A stretch of 64,000 bases of DNA from Polyangium fumosum (GTDB taxonomy: Bacteria; Myxococcota_A; Polyangia; Polyangiales; Polyangiaceae), in assembly GCF_005144585.1 (NCBI RefSeq), contig NZ_SSMQ01000052.1, forward strand, positions 25,026 through 89,025, in the 5' to 3' direction. A program made the translations under genes and the position numbers. Every line of letters begins with the position of its first letter. Within the stretch, counting starts at the first letter, position 1. The notes beneath the pieces are model-generated. The model ran no database searches and was not told the DNA's origin. It saw nothing but the letters and a program-made list of their open reading frames with translations. Positions 1 to 9,272 of this stretch are shown here, in pieces.

Positions 1-2835
1 CTCACCGCGCTCTGGTACGAGGAGGAGCAAACCGAGACGTCGATGTCCGTCGCGGCAGCCTTGCCGCGGCGCGGGCTCGAGCTTTCCGCGGCCGAGGTCG
101 AAATCCTCCTCGACAAGCGGCTGCTCTGCACGCGGAAGCTCACGGGAATGCCCGTCCCCGTCGTGGCGCGGATTCTCCTCGCCTCCGAGGCGTTCGTCGT
201 CCCCTTTTCGGACGTGACGCCTTCGGGCGTGTCGGTCGCAGAGGCGCGCGTCTATTCGGCGGCCTGCTCGCTCGCCGCCGGGCTCGTCGAGCGCGCGAAG
301 GGGCGCGAGCCCGCCGCGTTTTTCGGGGACCTCCGGGTGCTGCGCCTCGTCGCCGCGCTGTACAAGGTTTCGGCACAGGATCGCTCACGCTCCGACATCC
401 TCCAGGCGGACTTCGCGCTTCGTTCGGCGGATTTCCGATGGCCCACGGTGCAAGGGGACGAGCGGGCGTTCGCCGAGCTCGTCCCGGGCAGCGCCAAGCT
501 CTTTTATGGGCGGGCGCGGTACACGCAATGGCAAACCCCGGCGCGCGCCGGGAGCGAACTCGACGCGCCCATCGTACACGCGCCGGCCTCGCCGGAGGGT
601 GATCTCCTGCGGGCGATCCTCGTCGGCATGGGATACGAGCTCGTCGACGTGAGCGAGGCCGTCGCCGCCCTGCAAGCGCGGCGCACGGGCGAGGCGGCGC
701 AAGGCCGGCCGCGTCTCCCGGGCTCGCCGGCGCATCCCCTGCTCCGGGTCGATCTCGCTTCGCTGCATTCGCATTACGAGGGGGAGATCGAGCTCACGGA
801 GGGCGACAGCTCGGACGTGCAAGTCGAGACCTTGCGCGGGGAGGTCGTGGCGCTCGACGTCGAGGCGATGTTCCCCTTCCGCGCGAAGGTGCGGGTCGAG
901 GACGTCGAGCTCGACGACAAGGACAAACGCGACATCGCCGTGGATCTCACGAAATCGGCGAAGAAGCACATCGAAACGCTCGCCGACAAGCTCGACGAGC
1001 TGCCAGCGTTCGTGCGGACCTCGCTCCGCCGGGTCGTCAGCGCCCATTCCCGCAAGGATCAGACGCTCACCAAGCGCCGGCTCGCGATGCGCGTGTTCCC
1101 GGACATCCTCGGTGGATACCATTCGATCGCGGACATCGCGGGGGATGGTTCGTCCGCGTATCCGTACGTGAACTTCCCGCCGCCCTATCCCACCGCGCCG
1201 CGCCCGCGTCCGCCGCTCGCGCTCACGTCCGAGGAGTTCGAGGCGATCTGTTCGCGCGCCGTCTTCGAGGACGTCTCCCAGATCCTCAAGCGTGAGCTCG
1301 CCGCCGAGCAACGCCGGCTCTCCCGGCCGGCCGATTTCATCGGCCTCGACGCGACGCAGCGGGCGAAATGCCTGGAGGTCCTTCCGTTTCGCGGCGACGG
1401 TGTCCTCGGTGAGATCGGGATCCTCATGCCCGAGCACGCCGCCGCGCGTGGCATTCACGTGCACACGACGGGCAGGCCTCTCTGTCGCATCCTCGACGGT
1501 GACGGTTGGCCCGTCCTCGCCGTCGTGAACGACGACGCGCTCCCGACGAATCGCGGATTCGACGGGATCAAGGGGCACGTGGCGCGCGAGGGCCTGCGGG
1601 CGCGGGTGGTCGGGCAGGCGAACGAGCAGCTCGCGAAATGGCTCGCGCCGCCGCCCGGGGTGCTCGCCGAGCTCTCCGTGCACGGCCCGCTCCCTGGTGT
1701 TCCGTTCTTCGTGAAGGGAATGTTATGGCTGCCGCCCTCCTGGGCCGGCGCGGGGCGCATCGAGGTGCGGGACGCGACGAAAAAAGAGACGGTCGCGCGC
1801 CATTACGAGGTCACCGGCCTGAAGCGTTTTGACGGGATGGTGCCGGTGTGCGGGCGGCTGCTCGTCGCGCCGACCAAGGTCGGGAACCTCGAAAAGACGG
1901 ACATGCGCGCGGCGCTCACCCGGCTCCTCATGGAGCGGACGATCGAAATGGTCGAGGCCGCCGAGGAGAAGGGCGCGCCCGCGGAGCTCGTCGAAGGGTA
2001 TCGATGGATCCTGAAGCTTCTCGGCGGCGACGTGGGGGAGCTCGAGGTCGTGGCGGCCGATGGCACGCGCGTACCGGCGTCCGAGGTCGTGGCGCAGGTC
2101 GAGGCCAAAGGCGAGGTATGGGTCACGCGCCACGAGGGCACGGCGGAAGGGGGTTTTCCGGGGGAGGCGCCGCCATTTGTCCTGCGCGACGGCGGCGTGC
2201 TCGCCTCGGTGTTGCGGGCGAGGACGCGGATCGTCCGGGAGCTCGGCGGGGTCGTCCCGGAGAGGCGCGCGGCGTCCGCCCCCGAGGCCATGCAGCCCGA
2301 AGTACTCGCAGCCGTGCATGCGTTCACCTATGGGTCTGGCGTGCCAAACGATGCCACACGGCCGAGGGGGGAGGTCACGCCGTTCGTCGCGCCCGACGTC
2401 GTCGAGCCAAAGGCGCCGGAGGCCGAAAGCGGCGTCGAGGAGGAGCCTGCTTCGTCGTGGTTCGGCGGGCTCGTGTCGCGCGTGGTGTTGCTCTTCGATC
2501 CGCCCGAGCCCATGGAGCCGGCCACGCGCGCGCTCGGGCCTTCGCTCGTGCAGACGATCGACAAACTCGGCCTCGCGCCGACGCAGGTCGTCACCGGCGT
2601 GCGGTATGCGCGGAGCGGTCGGCCGCTGCGGTTCGACGCGGCGTCGGGCAAGCTCGTGCTCAATCGCTCGCATCCCGCTGTGCGCGCGCTCGCGGCGAAA
2701 GCGGCGGAGGATCCGCGCGCGCGCACCCTGCTCGTCGCGGCCGCCGTGCGTGAGATCAACCGCGTCCTCGAGGTCGTCACCGACGCGACCGAGAAGCGCG
2801 TCCTCTTGTCGCTCCTCCGCGGCGAGCCGCTCTGA
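1..2835 (+). CDS. Large uncharacterised protein, 5' end outside window
   Basis: The frame is open from the first base to TGA at 2835. An ATG at 43 would give 930 aa, but the 14 codons before it contain no stop, so the true start may lie further left. No family is recognised. There is no signal peptide or membrane segment. The sequence is acidic and mixed alpha/beta, with a Pro-rich spacer around residues 375-395 (counted from ATG 43) and an Ala/Glu-rich linker near 775-800. The last 100 residues look like a compact helical module. It is followed 40 bp later by a thioesterase on the same strand, so the two may be co-transcribed. Length and hydrophilic character suggest a cytoplasmic multidomain protein. 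No catalytic motif is claimed. Confidence 0.8.
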   Translation, partial: LTALWYEEEQTETSMSVAAALPRRGLELSAAEVEILLDKRLLCTRKLTGMPVPVVARILLASEAFVVPFSDVTPSGVSVAEARVYSAACSLAAGLVERAKGREPAAFFGDLRVLRLVAALYKVSAQDRSRSDILQADFALRSADFRWPTVQGDERAFAELVPGSAKLFYGRARYTQWQTPARAGSELDAPIVHAPASPEGDLLRAILVGMGYELVDVSEAVAALQARRTGEAAQGRPRLPGSPAHPLLRVDLASLHSHYEGEIELTEGDSSDVQVETLRGEVVALDVEAMFPFRAKVRVEDVELDDKDKRDIAVDLTKSAKKHIETLADKLDELPAFVRTSLRRVVSAHSRKDQTLTKRRLAMRVFPDILGGYHSIADIAGDGSSAYPYVNFPPPYPTAPRPRPPLALTSEEFEAICSRAVFEDVSQILKRELAAEQRRLSRPADFIGLDATQRAKCLEVLPFRGDGVLGEIGILMPEHAAARGIHVHTTGRPLCRILDGDGWPVLAVVNDDALPTNRGFDGIKGHVAREGLRARVVGQANEQLAKWLAPPPGVLAELSVHGPLPGVPFFVKGMLWLPPSWAGAGRIEVRDATKKETVARHYEVTGLKRFDGMVPVCGRLLVAPTKVGNLEKTDMRAALTRLLMERTIEMVEAAEEKGAPAELVEGYRWILKLLGGDVGELEVVAADGTRVPASEVVAQVEAKGEVWVTRHEGTAEGGFPGEAPPFVLRDGGVLASVLRARTRIVRELGGVVPERRAASAPEAMQPEVLAAVHAFTYGSGVPNDATRPRGEVTPFVAPDVVEPKAPEAESGVEEEPASSWFGGLVSRVVLLFDPPEPMEPATRALGPSLVQTIDKLGLAPTQVVTGVRYARSGRPLRFDAASGKLVLNRSHPAVRALAAKAAEDPRARTLLVAAAVREINRVLEVVTDATEKRVLLSLLRGEPL

Positions 2836-2875
2836 CGTGCGCGGGGCGGGCCGCGTGCTACAAGTGCCTGATCCC

Positions 2876-3667
2876 ATGGTTGATTTCGTCGCTCTTACGA
2901 CCCCGCTCCCTGTCGCCCCGGGCCGATTCTCGCTCGACGTCCCGGATGGCTGGCAGCAGGGGCGCGGCGCATTCGGAGGGTTTTCCCTCGCCGTGCTCGT
3001 GCGGGCCCTCGAATCGACCGAGGACGTCGCGGAGAGGCCGCTGCGCTCGCTAACGGCCGAGCTCTGCGGCCCGCTGCTCCCCGGCCCCGCGGAGGTCTCG
3101 GTGGAGGTCCTGCGCCGCGGCTCGGGCCAGACGACCGTGGCGGCACGCGTGGTGCAAGAAGGCGCCGTCATCTCGCATGCCGTCGGCATTCTCGCGCGCG
3201 CGCGAGCCGATACCACGACGCACCTCGAAATCCCGCCGCCGCGTCTCACGCCTTGGAAAGACGTCGCGCCGATGCCGTCGCAAGAATGGCCCACGTTCGC
3301 GAAATTTTTCGAGTATCGCGTGACGGGCCCCTTTCCTTTTTCGGGGCATTCGTCGCCGGTCACGGAGACCTGGGTGCGCCTTCGTCCTCCGTGCCCGAAG
3401 CTCGACGCGGCGTATCTCACGGCGCTCGCGGACGCGACCTGGCCCGCGTCATTTTCGGTCTGGACCGAGCCGCGCCCCGTCGGCACCGTCTCCTTCACGC
3501 TCCAGCTCTTTCCGCCGTTCGACGGCGTGGCCGAAGGCGCGCCGCTGCTTCACCGCGGCCAGGTGCTCGTCGCGGCGGATGGATACAGCGTCGAACAACG
3601 ACAGCTCTGGACCGAAGACGGCCGTCTCCTCGCGCTGAACCACCAGACCATCGCAACCATTCGTTGA
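2876..3667 (+). CDS. TesB-like acyl-CoA thioesterase family protein
   Basis: This 263-aa protein begins at ATG 2876, the first sensible start after the upstream stop at 2835; the frame is open further left only as a shadow of the upstream gene. The N-terminal half has the hotdog signature GRGAFGGFSLAVLVRALE (helix after a Gly-rich turn) followed by strand-rich segments. The second half repeats the fold and ends in YSVEQRQLWTEDGRLLA, as in the C-terminal hotdog of double-hotdog TesB/4HBT_3 thioesterases. These enzymes hydrolyse acyl-CoA to free acid and CoA in the cytoplasm. Substrate length cannot be told from the sequence. The upstream gene is of unknown function, so context adds little. Confidence 0.75.
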   Translation: MVDFVALTTPLPVAPGRFSLDVPDGWQQGRGAFGGFSLAVLVRALESTEDVAERPLRSLTAELCGPLLPGPAEVSVEVLRRGSGQTTVAARVVQEGAVISHAVGILARARADTTTHLEIPPPRLTPWKDVAPMPSQEWPTFAKFFEYRVTGPFPFSGHSSPVTETWVRLRPPCPKLDAAYLTALADATWPASFSVWTEPRPVGTVSFTLQLFPPFDGVAEGAPLLHRGQVLVAADGYSVEQRQLWTEDGRLLALNHQTIATIR

Positions 3668-3779
3668 CGTCGGGCGCGGCGGCGCCGGGGCCTCGGCGGC
3701 GGATGGTCCCTCACCACGCCTCGGGCGAACGGGGCAGGGGGTGGTGGGCGCTCGACTCCCCGTGGTAGCCTCGCGTCCG

Positions 3780-5171
3780 ATGGCGCTGTCCGAAAACATC
3801 CAGTTCTACGCCGCGACGGACGTAGGCCGCGTACGTGATCACAACGAGGACAACTTCCTCGTGGACAAGAAGCTCGCGCTCTCCATCGTCGCGGATGGCA
3901 TGGGCGGGCATGCGGCCGGCGAGGTGGCGAGCGCGCTCGCGGTGCGGATCATTCACGAGGAGGTCAAGAAGCACAAGGACGTCGTCGAGAAGTACGCGCG
4001 CGAGGGCGTGAGCGGTCGGGCAGGCGCCAAGGAGATCCTCGCGATGCTGGAGCTCGCCGTGCAGCGAGCTTGCGCGAAGATCCACGACGAGGCGAAGCAG
4101 GACGCGAACAAACGCGGCATGGGCACGACGCTGTCGGCCCTCCTGATCGTGGCCTCGCACGGCTTCATCGCGCACGTCGGCGACAGCCGCATCTACCTCC
4201 TGCGCGGCGGGAAGGTGCAGCAAATCACCGAAGATCACACGGTCTACAACGAGCTCATCAAGCGCGGAAAGCTCACGCGGGACCAGATCGAAAAGGTCGC
4301 GCAGAAGAACGCGATCACGCGCGCCGTCGGCGTCTACGAGCGGGTCGAGGTCGACACGCTGACGATCGAGGTGCTGCCCGGCGACCAGTTCCTGCTCGCC
4401 TCCGACGGCCTGCATGGATACATCGCGCACACCGCGGAGCTCGAGCCGTACTTCGAGGAGGCCGACGGCGAGACGGCGACGCGTGAGCTCATCGATCTCG
4501 CGAACCGGAAGGGCGGCAAGGACAACATCACCGCGATCCTGGTTCGCCTCGGCGCCGGCGACAAACAGGACGACAACCGCGCGCGGCGGCTGCACCTCAA
4601 GCGCGAGGTGCTCGCGAAGATGCCGCTCTTCTCGCGCCTGTCCGAGCGCGAGATGCTCCGGATCATGCAGGTCGCGGACGTGGTCTCGTACGACGTCGAT
4701 CAGATCGTCGTGCAGGAGGGCGACCGCGGCGACGAGCTCTTCATCGTGCTCTCGGGGCAAGTGCGCATCAGCCGCGGCGAGACGGTGCTGAACGAGTTCG
4801 GCCCCGGCGAACACTTCGGCGAGATGGCGCTGATCCGCGCGGCGCCGCGATCGGCGACGGTGACCGCGATCGAGCCGAGTGAGCTCATCGTGCTGCACCG
4901 GAACGACTTCTTCGAGATCCTGCGCAAGGAGCACGAGCTCGCGGTGAAGCTGCTCTGGCAGTTCCTCGGCGTGCTCGCCGACCGGCTCGATCAAACCTCG
5001 CGTGATCTCAGCTCGGCGCGCGAAGAGCTCAACGCCGAGGACATCACGGACGCGATCTTCCCGGACGAGGTGGAGCCGGGGGAGGACGACGCGCCCGTGA
5101 CCGAGCCGCGGCCCCGCGACAGCTACCTCCCCGAGCCCCCTTCGGATCAATCGCCCCCCGTCGGGGCCTGA
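3780..5171 (+). CDS. PP2C-family Ser/Thr phosphatase fused to a cyclic-nucleotide-binding domain
   Basis: ATG 3780 (463 aa) is chosen because homology to PP2C begins at once; the frame could extend 13 codons left. Residues 1-255 form a metal-dependent phosphatase of the Stp/PrpC type, with motifs RDHNEDNF (20-26), DGMGGHAAGEVAS (39-51), GMGTTLSA, HVGDSRIYLL, LASDGLHGYI and GGKDNITAILV supplying the metal-binding Asp residues. Residues about 285-400 are a cNMP-binding beta-roll with the phosphate-binding cassette FGEMALIRAAPRSATV. The tail is acidic and Pro-rich. It should dephosphorylate Ser/Thr-phosphorylated proteins, the counterpart of the many Hanks-type kinases of myxobacteria, and the roll suggests control by cAMP or another cyclic nucleotide. 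Binding of a ligand is inferred from the conserved Glu and Arg of the cassette. Confidence 0.9.
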   Translation: MALSENIQFYAATDVGRVRDHNEDNFLVDKKLALSIVADGMGGHAAGEVASALAVRIIHEEVKKHKDVVEKYAREGVSGRAGAKEILAMLELAVQRACAKIHDEAKQDANKRGMGTTLSALLIVASHGFIAHVGDSRIYLLRGGKVQQITEDHTVYNELIKRGKLTRDQIEKVAQKNAITRAVGVYERVEVDTLTIEVLPGDQFLLASDGLHGYIAHTAELEPYFEEADGETATRELIDLANRKGGKDNITAILVRLGAGDKQDDNRARRLHLKREVLAKMPLFSRLSEREMLRIMQVADVVSYDVDQIVVQEGDRGDELFIVLSGQVRISRGETVLNEFGPGEHFGEMALIRAAPRSATVTAIEPSELIVLHRNDFFEILRKEHELAVKLLWQFLGVLADRLDQTSRDLSSAREELNAEDITDAIFPDEVEPGEDDAPVTEPRPRDSYLPEPPSDQSPPVGA

Positions 5172-5217
5172 GAAAAGCCGCGCCGCCTGGGGCATACGGG
5201 TTTCCTGGTAGTTCCAA

Positions 5218-5247
5218 TTGACACGTTCGCCCCAGCGCCGGTAGCGT
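5218..5247 (+). promoter_or_regulatory. Possible sigma70-type promoter of the outer-membrane protein gene
   Basis: In the 98-bp gap after the phosphatase gene there is a perfect -35 hexamer TTGACA (5218-5223) followed 18 bp later by TAGCGT (5242-5247), a weak -10. It lies 23 bp upstream of the ATG at 5270, close but workable with the AAAGG ribosome site at about 5259-5263. The -35 match stands out in this GC-rich background; the -10 is poor, so this is tentative. Confidence 0.35.
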
Positions 5248-5269
5248 CCGTCCAACGGAAAGGTCTGCC

Positions 5270-6853
5270 ATGGAAGGCGCAATGTTCTGCGATCGCAAGG
5301 GCAATGGCTTTCGCCTCGGGAGGCGGGGCTTGGGATCGCCTGTCTCGCTCGCCCTCGTGGCGGGGCTTCTTTCGTCGCTCGTGACGACCGGCGCGCTCGC
5401 GGACGAACCGCACAGCGCGACCGAGCCGCGCGTGATGCAGGAGCCCGGCGAGGTGGTGAACGTGATCGACGCCTTCGACGACGGCGATCCGTTCGACATC
5501 GCGATCAGCCTGGGCTTCCAGTACTCGACGAAGAGCGCAAAGATCCAGCGCGAGACGAACATCTTCGGGCCGGGCCTCACGTCGGGCGGGTTCACCTCGA
5601 ACCTGCTCAACGTGGCGAGCTACAGCGAGCAGACCTCGCGCCTCATCCCGCGTGTCGACATCGGCCTCTACAAGGATCTCGCGCTCTACTTCCGCACGCC
5701 GATCATCCTGAACAACTCGCGCGAGCTCACGGACCTCGACGGCAGCTCCAACGTGCAGAACGTGGTGCTCGCGGGCGCGCCGGGCGAGCAGCTCTTCGGG
5801 CTGCCGTTCACCTCGCCCGAGCGCAGCGGCCTCGAGTACCTCGCGGTCGGCATCGACACGAGCGCGTTCATGAACCAGGCGCGTGATCGTACGAAGCCCA
5901 CGCTGCTCTTCGGCGTCGAGGGTCGCTTCGCGCTCGGCACGCCCATGCACGCGTGCAACCCCAACGCGCCTTCGGGGCAGGTGCAGTGCGCGCACCCGTC
6001 GGACATCAACCGCAACGGGCAGTCGGACCTCGCGAACGAGGGCATCGGCATCGGCGAGCGAGACGCGGGCGTTACGCGCGGCACGATCGGGCTCGAGGTG
6101 CACACCCTCGTCTCGAAGCGGATCAAGTACCTGGAGCCCTACGGCGGCTTCTCCGCGCTCTTCGAGTTCCAGCAGCAGGACTCGGACTACGGCCTCACGG
6201 ACCTCGAGGGCTCGCTCGTGAACCGGCCGCCGATCCGGGGCACGATGACGCTCGGTCTCATGATCATCCCGTGGGAGAACCGCGAGAAGTTCGGCCGGCT
6301 CACCTTCGATCTGCGCGTGCAGGGCACGTACACGTCGGAGGGCCGCGACTACTCGGAGATCTTCGACGCGCTCGGATCGAGCAGCGCGAACTCGATGCGC
6401 CAGCCGCAGTGGGCGAAATACCGGCGCAACCCGGCCTATGATGAGAACGCGCCGGCGGGCATGCGGCAGCCGATCTCGATCATCGACGAGGGTTCGCAGA
6501 AGACGTACGTCACGGGTCTGACCGACGTGCAGCAGTACGCGTCGATCCGCGGGCAGGCGTCGGTGACGTGGCAAGCGAGCGAGTACGTGAAGTTCAACCT
6601 GGGCTTCGGGTTCACGCACGATCAGAAGCACGGGATCACCGGCGATCAGCCGTGCAACCCGACGTTCAAGGACGACATCGGCCAGTCGGGCCCGTGCAAG
6701 AGCGGCAACGAGCTCAACGTCGGCGAGTTCGTCTCCGCCACGGGTATTCCGAACCCGAACTATCGTCCCACGATCAACGCGGTCGGGAGGCGGTTCTGGG
6801 TGAGCGACAGCAACACCTTCGACGTCTTCGCGAGCGGCGTGGTGATGTTCTGA
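5270..6853 (+). CDS. Predicted outer-membrane beta-barrel protein
   Basis: This 527-aa protein starts at ATG 5270, preceded by AAAGG at a 6-bp spacing. A basic stretch is followed by a hydrophobic segment, LVAGLLSSLVTTGALADE, which looks like a signal peptide cleaved after Ala near residue 44. The mature part is rich in alternating hydrophobic/polar strands (DIAISLGFQYSTKSAKI, VDIGLYKDLALYFRTPI, GRLTFDLRVQGTYTSEG, YVKFNLGFGFTHDQK) and ends in a terminal Phe after VFASGVVM, the usual Bam-recognition ending of barrels. Four Cys occur in two short loops. It resembles the large uncharacterised OMP-like proteins common in myxobacteria. The membrane-protein gene behind it starts 11 bp downstream, so the two probably form an operon. 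No transport substrate can be proposed. Confidence 0.75.
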   Translation: MEGAMFCDRKGNGFRLGRRGLGSPVSLALVAGLLSSLVTTGALADEPHSATEPRVMQEPGEVVNVIDAFDDGDPFDIAISLGFQYSTKSAKIQRETNIFGPGLTSGGFTSNLLNVASYSEQTSRLIPRVDIGLYKDLALYFRTPIILNNSRELTDLDGSSNVQNVVLAGAPGEQLFGLPFTSPERSGLEYLAVGIDTSAFMNQARDRTKPTLLFGVEGRFALGTPMHACNPNAPSGQVQCAHPSDINRNGQSDLANEGIGIGERDAGVTRGTIGLEVHTLVSKRIKYLEPYGGFSALFEFQQQDSDYGLTDLEGSLVNRPPIRGTMTLGLMIIPWENREKFGRLTFDLRVQGTYTSEGRDYSEIFDALGSSSANSMRQPQWAKYRRNPAYDENAPAGMRQPISIIDEGSQKTYVTGLTDVQQYASIRGQASVTWQASEYVKFNLGFGFTHDQKHGITGDQPCNPTFKDDIGQSGPCKSGNELNVGEFVSATGIPNPNYRPTINAVGRRFWVSDSNTFDVFASGVVMF

Positions 6854-6864
6854 AACGCAGCCGC

Positions 6865-8271
6865 GTGGCTCGGCTCCTGGTGGTCCTCGCGGCGCTCGGT
6901 GCTGCGCGCACTGCCTCGGCCGAGGCCCCGCGGACGAACGGTACGGCGAGCGCGAGTGCGGAGGCCTGGCGCAACTCCGCCGTCTTGTTTCCCACGAAGA
7001 TCTCGCGTCGACCGGCGAACGCGGACGAGGCGAGCGAAGGCGCGGAGCTCGTGCCGATCGCGGGCCAGCTCGACGCGTTGCTCGCGGACGCGGCGCAGGA
7101 TCTCGGGCTCGTGCTGGATCTCGATCAGCGCGGCGCAGCGCCCGACGAGGCCGAGCTCGTGGCGCAGGCGAGCGCGCTCGGCGGTACGCTGATCGTGCCG
7201 AGCGTGCGCGCGCGGAACGGCGAGATCGAGCTCAGGATCGTGCTCGCGGAGGCGTCGTCGCCCGAGCTTCGTGTGCGGATCGAGCGTGCGAGCCCAGCGG
7301 ATCTTTCCGTGCGCGCAGTCGTGATGTTGCGGGATCTCGTGACGGGGCTCCGCTCGGTGCCGGCGCGTCGACCCGAGCCGCGGCGCGCGCTCGAGGGGAC
7401 GCTGACGTACCCGGCGAGGAGCGCGGGCCGCACGGCGCTCGCGGTGAACGCGACGCTCTTCGGGGGGCTGCTCGGGTATTCGATCCAGCGGGCGAGCGGG
7501 TCGGAGGATCCGCGGCTTTTGTATCCGCTGCTCGCGGTGGGCGCCGGAGGCGGGCTGGTCACGTCGATCCTCGTCGCGGAGGAGTGGGACGTGGGCGTGG
7601 GACCTGCGTGGTTCCTCGCGTCGGGCGTGTGGTGGCCGTCGATCGCGGGGCACATGATCTACGCGGGTCGGTTCGGCGCGTCGGGGGGCGAGGGCGAGCA
7701 ATGGACCGCGGGGCTCGTGGCGGGCATGACGGGGCTCACGTTGTCGACGCTGGGGCTCGCGTTGCGCGGGATGTCGGAGGGCGGGGCGCTCCTCGCGCAC
7801 ACGGGCGGCGGGCTCGGGCTCGTGCTCGGGGGCGTGACGGAGGCGCTCGTGCGGGGCAACGTGGACAGCTTTCCGATCACGGGGATGGGCTACGGCGCGG
7901 GGCTCGGGTGGCTCGGGGCGGCGGCGCTGGCGGTGCACTGGCGGCCCGCGGCGAACCGGGTGGTGGGGATGGATCTCGGGGCGCTGCTCGGCGGGCTCGG
8001 CGGCGCGGCGCTCGGCAGCCCGCTCCTGCTCGATGGGCCGACGGAGACGCAGCAGCGGGCCTGGGTGGGGATGATCGGCGGCATGGCGCTCGCAGGGGGC
8101 GCGATCGGGTGGTTCATGACGAAGCCGAAGGCGGAGGCTTCGAATCACGGCAAGCAGGCGCACGGCGAGGGCCCGGGGACGCTGCCGGTGTTCGGGGTGA
8201 TCGGGCAGAGCCAGGTGGGAGATCGGCGCGCGCCCGTCGTGGGGCTATCGTGGAGCGGGACGTTGCGGTAG
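6865..8271 (+). CDS. Signal-peptide-bearing multi-pass membrane protein, unknown function
   Basis: GTG 6865 is proposed as the start (468 aa). It begins a hydrophobic leader, MARLLVVLAALGAARTASA; the frame upstream is open only as a shadow of the preceding gene, and no ATG lies nearby. Residues about 25-165 are soluble and may be periplasmic. The C-terminal two thirds hold six or more Gly/Ala/Leu-rich membrane segments with small-residue packing patterns such as GLGGAALGSPLLL and MIGGMALAGGAIGWFM. There is no clear ribosome site, consistent with translational coupling to the outer-membrane protein gene ending 11 bp upstream. The pairing suggests a shared envelope role. No known family is recognised. 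Confidence 0.65.
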   Translation: MARLLVVLAALGAARTASAEAPRTNGTASASAEAWRNSAVLFPTKISRRPANADEASEGAELVPIAGQLDALLADAAQDLGLVLDLDQRGAAPDEAELVAQASALGGTLIVPSVRARNGEIELRIVLAEASSPELRVRIERASPADLSVRAVVMLRDLVTGLRSVPARRPEPRRALEGTLTYPARSAGRTALAVNATLFGGLLGYSIQRASGSEDPRLLYPLLAVGAGGGLVTSILVAEEWDVGVGPAWFLASGVWWPSIAGHMIYAGRFGASGGEGEQWTAGLVAGMTGLTLSTLGLALRGMSEGGALLAHTGGGLGLVLGGVTEALVRGNVDSFPITGMGYGAGLGWLGAAALAVHWRPAANRVVGMDLGALLGGLGGAALGSPLLLDGPTETQQRAWVGMIGGMALAGGAIGWFMTKPKAEASNHGKQAHGEGPGTLPVFGVIGQSQVGDRRAPVVGLSWSGTLR

Positions 8272-8314
8272 AGCAGCGATCGTTCGTCGCGGGCGACGGA
8301 CATCACGGAAGACC

Positions 8315-9262
8315 ATGAAGATCACGGTGAACGAGGCGCAGGCAGGGGTTCGTTTGGACAAGCTCCTGCTCGAGGTGATGCCGACGCTCGGGCGAGCGGG
8401 GGCGAAGCGGCTGTTCGAGGCTGGCAAGGTCCGCCTGCACGAGGGTGGAGGCGAGCGCGGGCGCAGGGTGGCGAAGGGGGACGCGGCGCGCGCGGGGGAC
8501 GTGGTCTCGGTCGAGCTCGATCCGACGTCGGTCTCGGGCGGGGCGCTGCCGGACGCGGAGGCGGCGCTCACCGTGGTGTTCGAGACGAGCCAGGTGGTCA
8601 TTCTCGACAAACCGGCCGGGCAACCGACGGCGCCGCTCGAGCCGGGGGAGCGGGGCACGCTGGCGAATGCGCTCGTGGCGCGGTACCCGGAGTGCGCGGG
8701 GATTGGTTTTTCGACGCGGGAGCCGGGGCTTTGCCATCGGCTGGACACGGAGACGAGCGGGCTCGTGCTGGCGGCGCGGACGCGGGAGGCGTTCGAGGTG
8801 CTGACGGGGGCGATCAAGGAGGAGCGCCTCGACAAACGATATTTGCTCGTCTGCGCGGCGAAGGACCTGCCGGAGACGGGGACGATCGAGATCCCGCTGG
8901 CGCCGCACCCGAAAGATCGCCGCCGGGTATATCCGTGTGTGCATCCGCGTGACGTGGAGCGATATTCGCCGCGGCCGGCGCACACGACGTACAAGAAGCT
9001 GTCCGAGCGGGGCGAATGGGCGCTCGTGGAGGCGCGCGCGGGGAAGGCGTCGCGGCACCAGATCCGGGCGCATTTCGCGGCGATCGGGCATCCGCTGGCG
9101 GGAGACACGCTCTACGGCGGAGAGAGCGTGCCGGGGCTCGCGCGGCACGCGCTGCACGCGTCGCGGATCACGTGGAGCGGGGACGCGAAGGTGCCGGCGT
9201 TCACGGCGAGCTCGCCGCTGCCGGGGGACATTGCGGCGATTGTGGGGGAAGAGGGCGGCTGA
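8315..9262 (+). CDS. RluA-family pseudouridine synthase
   Basis: The 315-aa product has an S4-like N-terminal part (VRLDKLLLEVMPTLGRAGAKR, residues 12-32 region) and a catalytic pseudouridine synthase domain with the RluA motif HRLDTETSGL at 141-150, where Asp144 is the expected nucleophile. A second family motif, SRHQIRAHFAAIGHPLAGDTLY, lies near residue 250. It should isomerise uridine in rRNA or tRNA. RluC, RluD and the other subtypes cannot be separated by eye, so no symbol is given. It is convergent with the next gene, whose stop lies 11 bp away. Confidence 0.92.
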   Translation: MKITVNEAQAGVRLDKLLLEVMPTLGRAGAKRLFEAGKVRLHEGGGERGRRVAKGDAARAGDVVSVELDPTSVSGGALPDAEAALTVVFETSQVVILDKPAGQPTAPLEPGERGTLANALVARYPECAGIGFSTREPGLCHRLDTETSGLVLAARTREAFEVLTGAIKEERLDKRYLLVCAAKDLPETGTIEIPLAPHPKDRRRVYPCVHPRDVERYSPRPAHTTYKKLSERGEWALVEARAGKASRHQIRAHFAAIGHPLAGDTLYGGESVPGLARHALHASRITWSGDAKVPAFTASSPLPGDIAAIVGEEGG

Positions 9263-9272
9263 GGCGGCCCGT

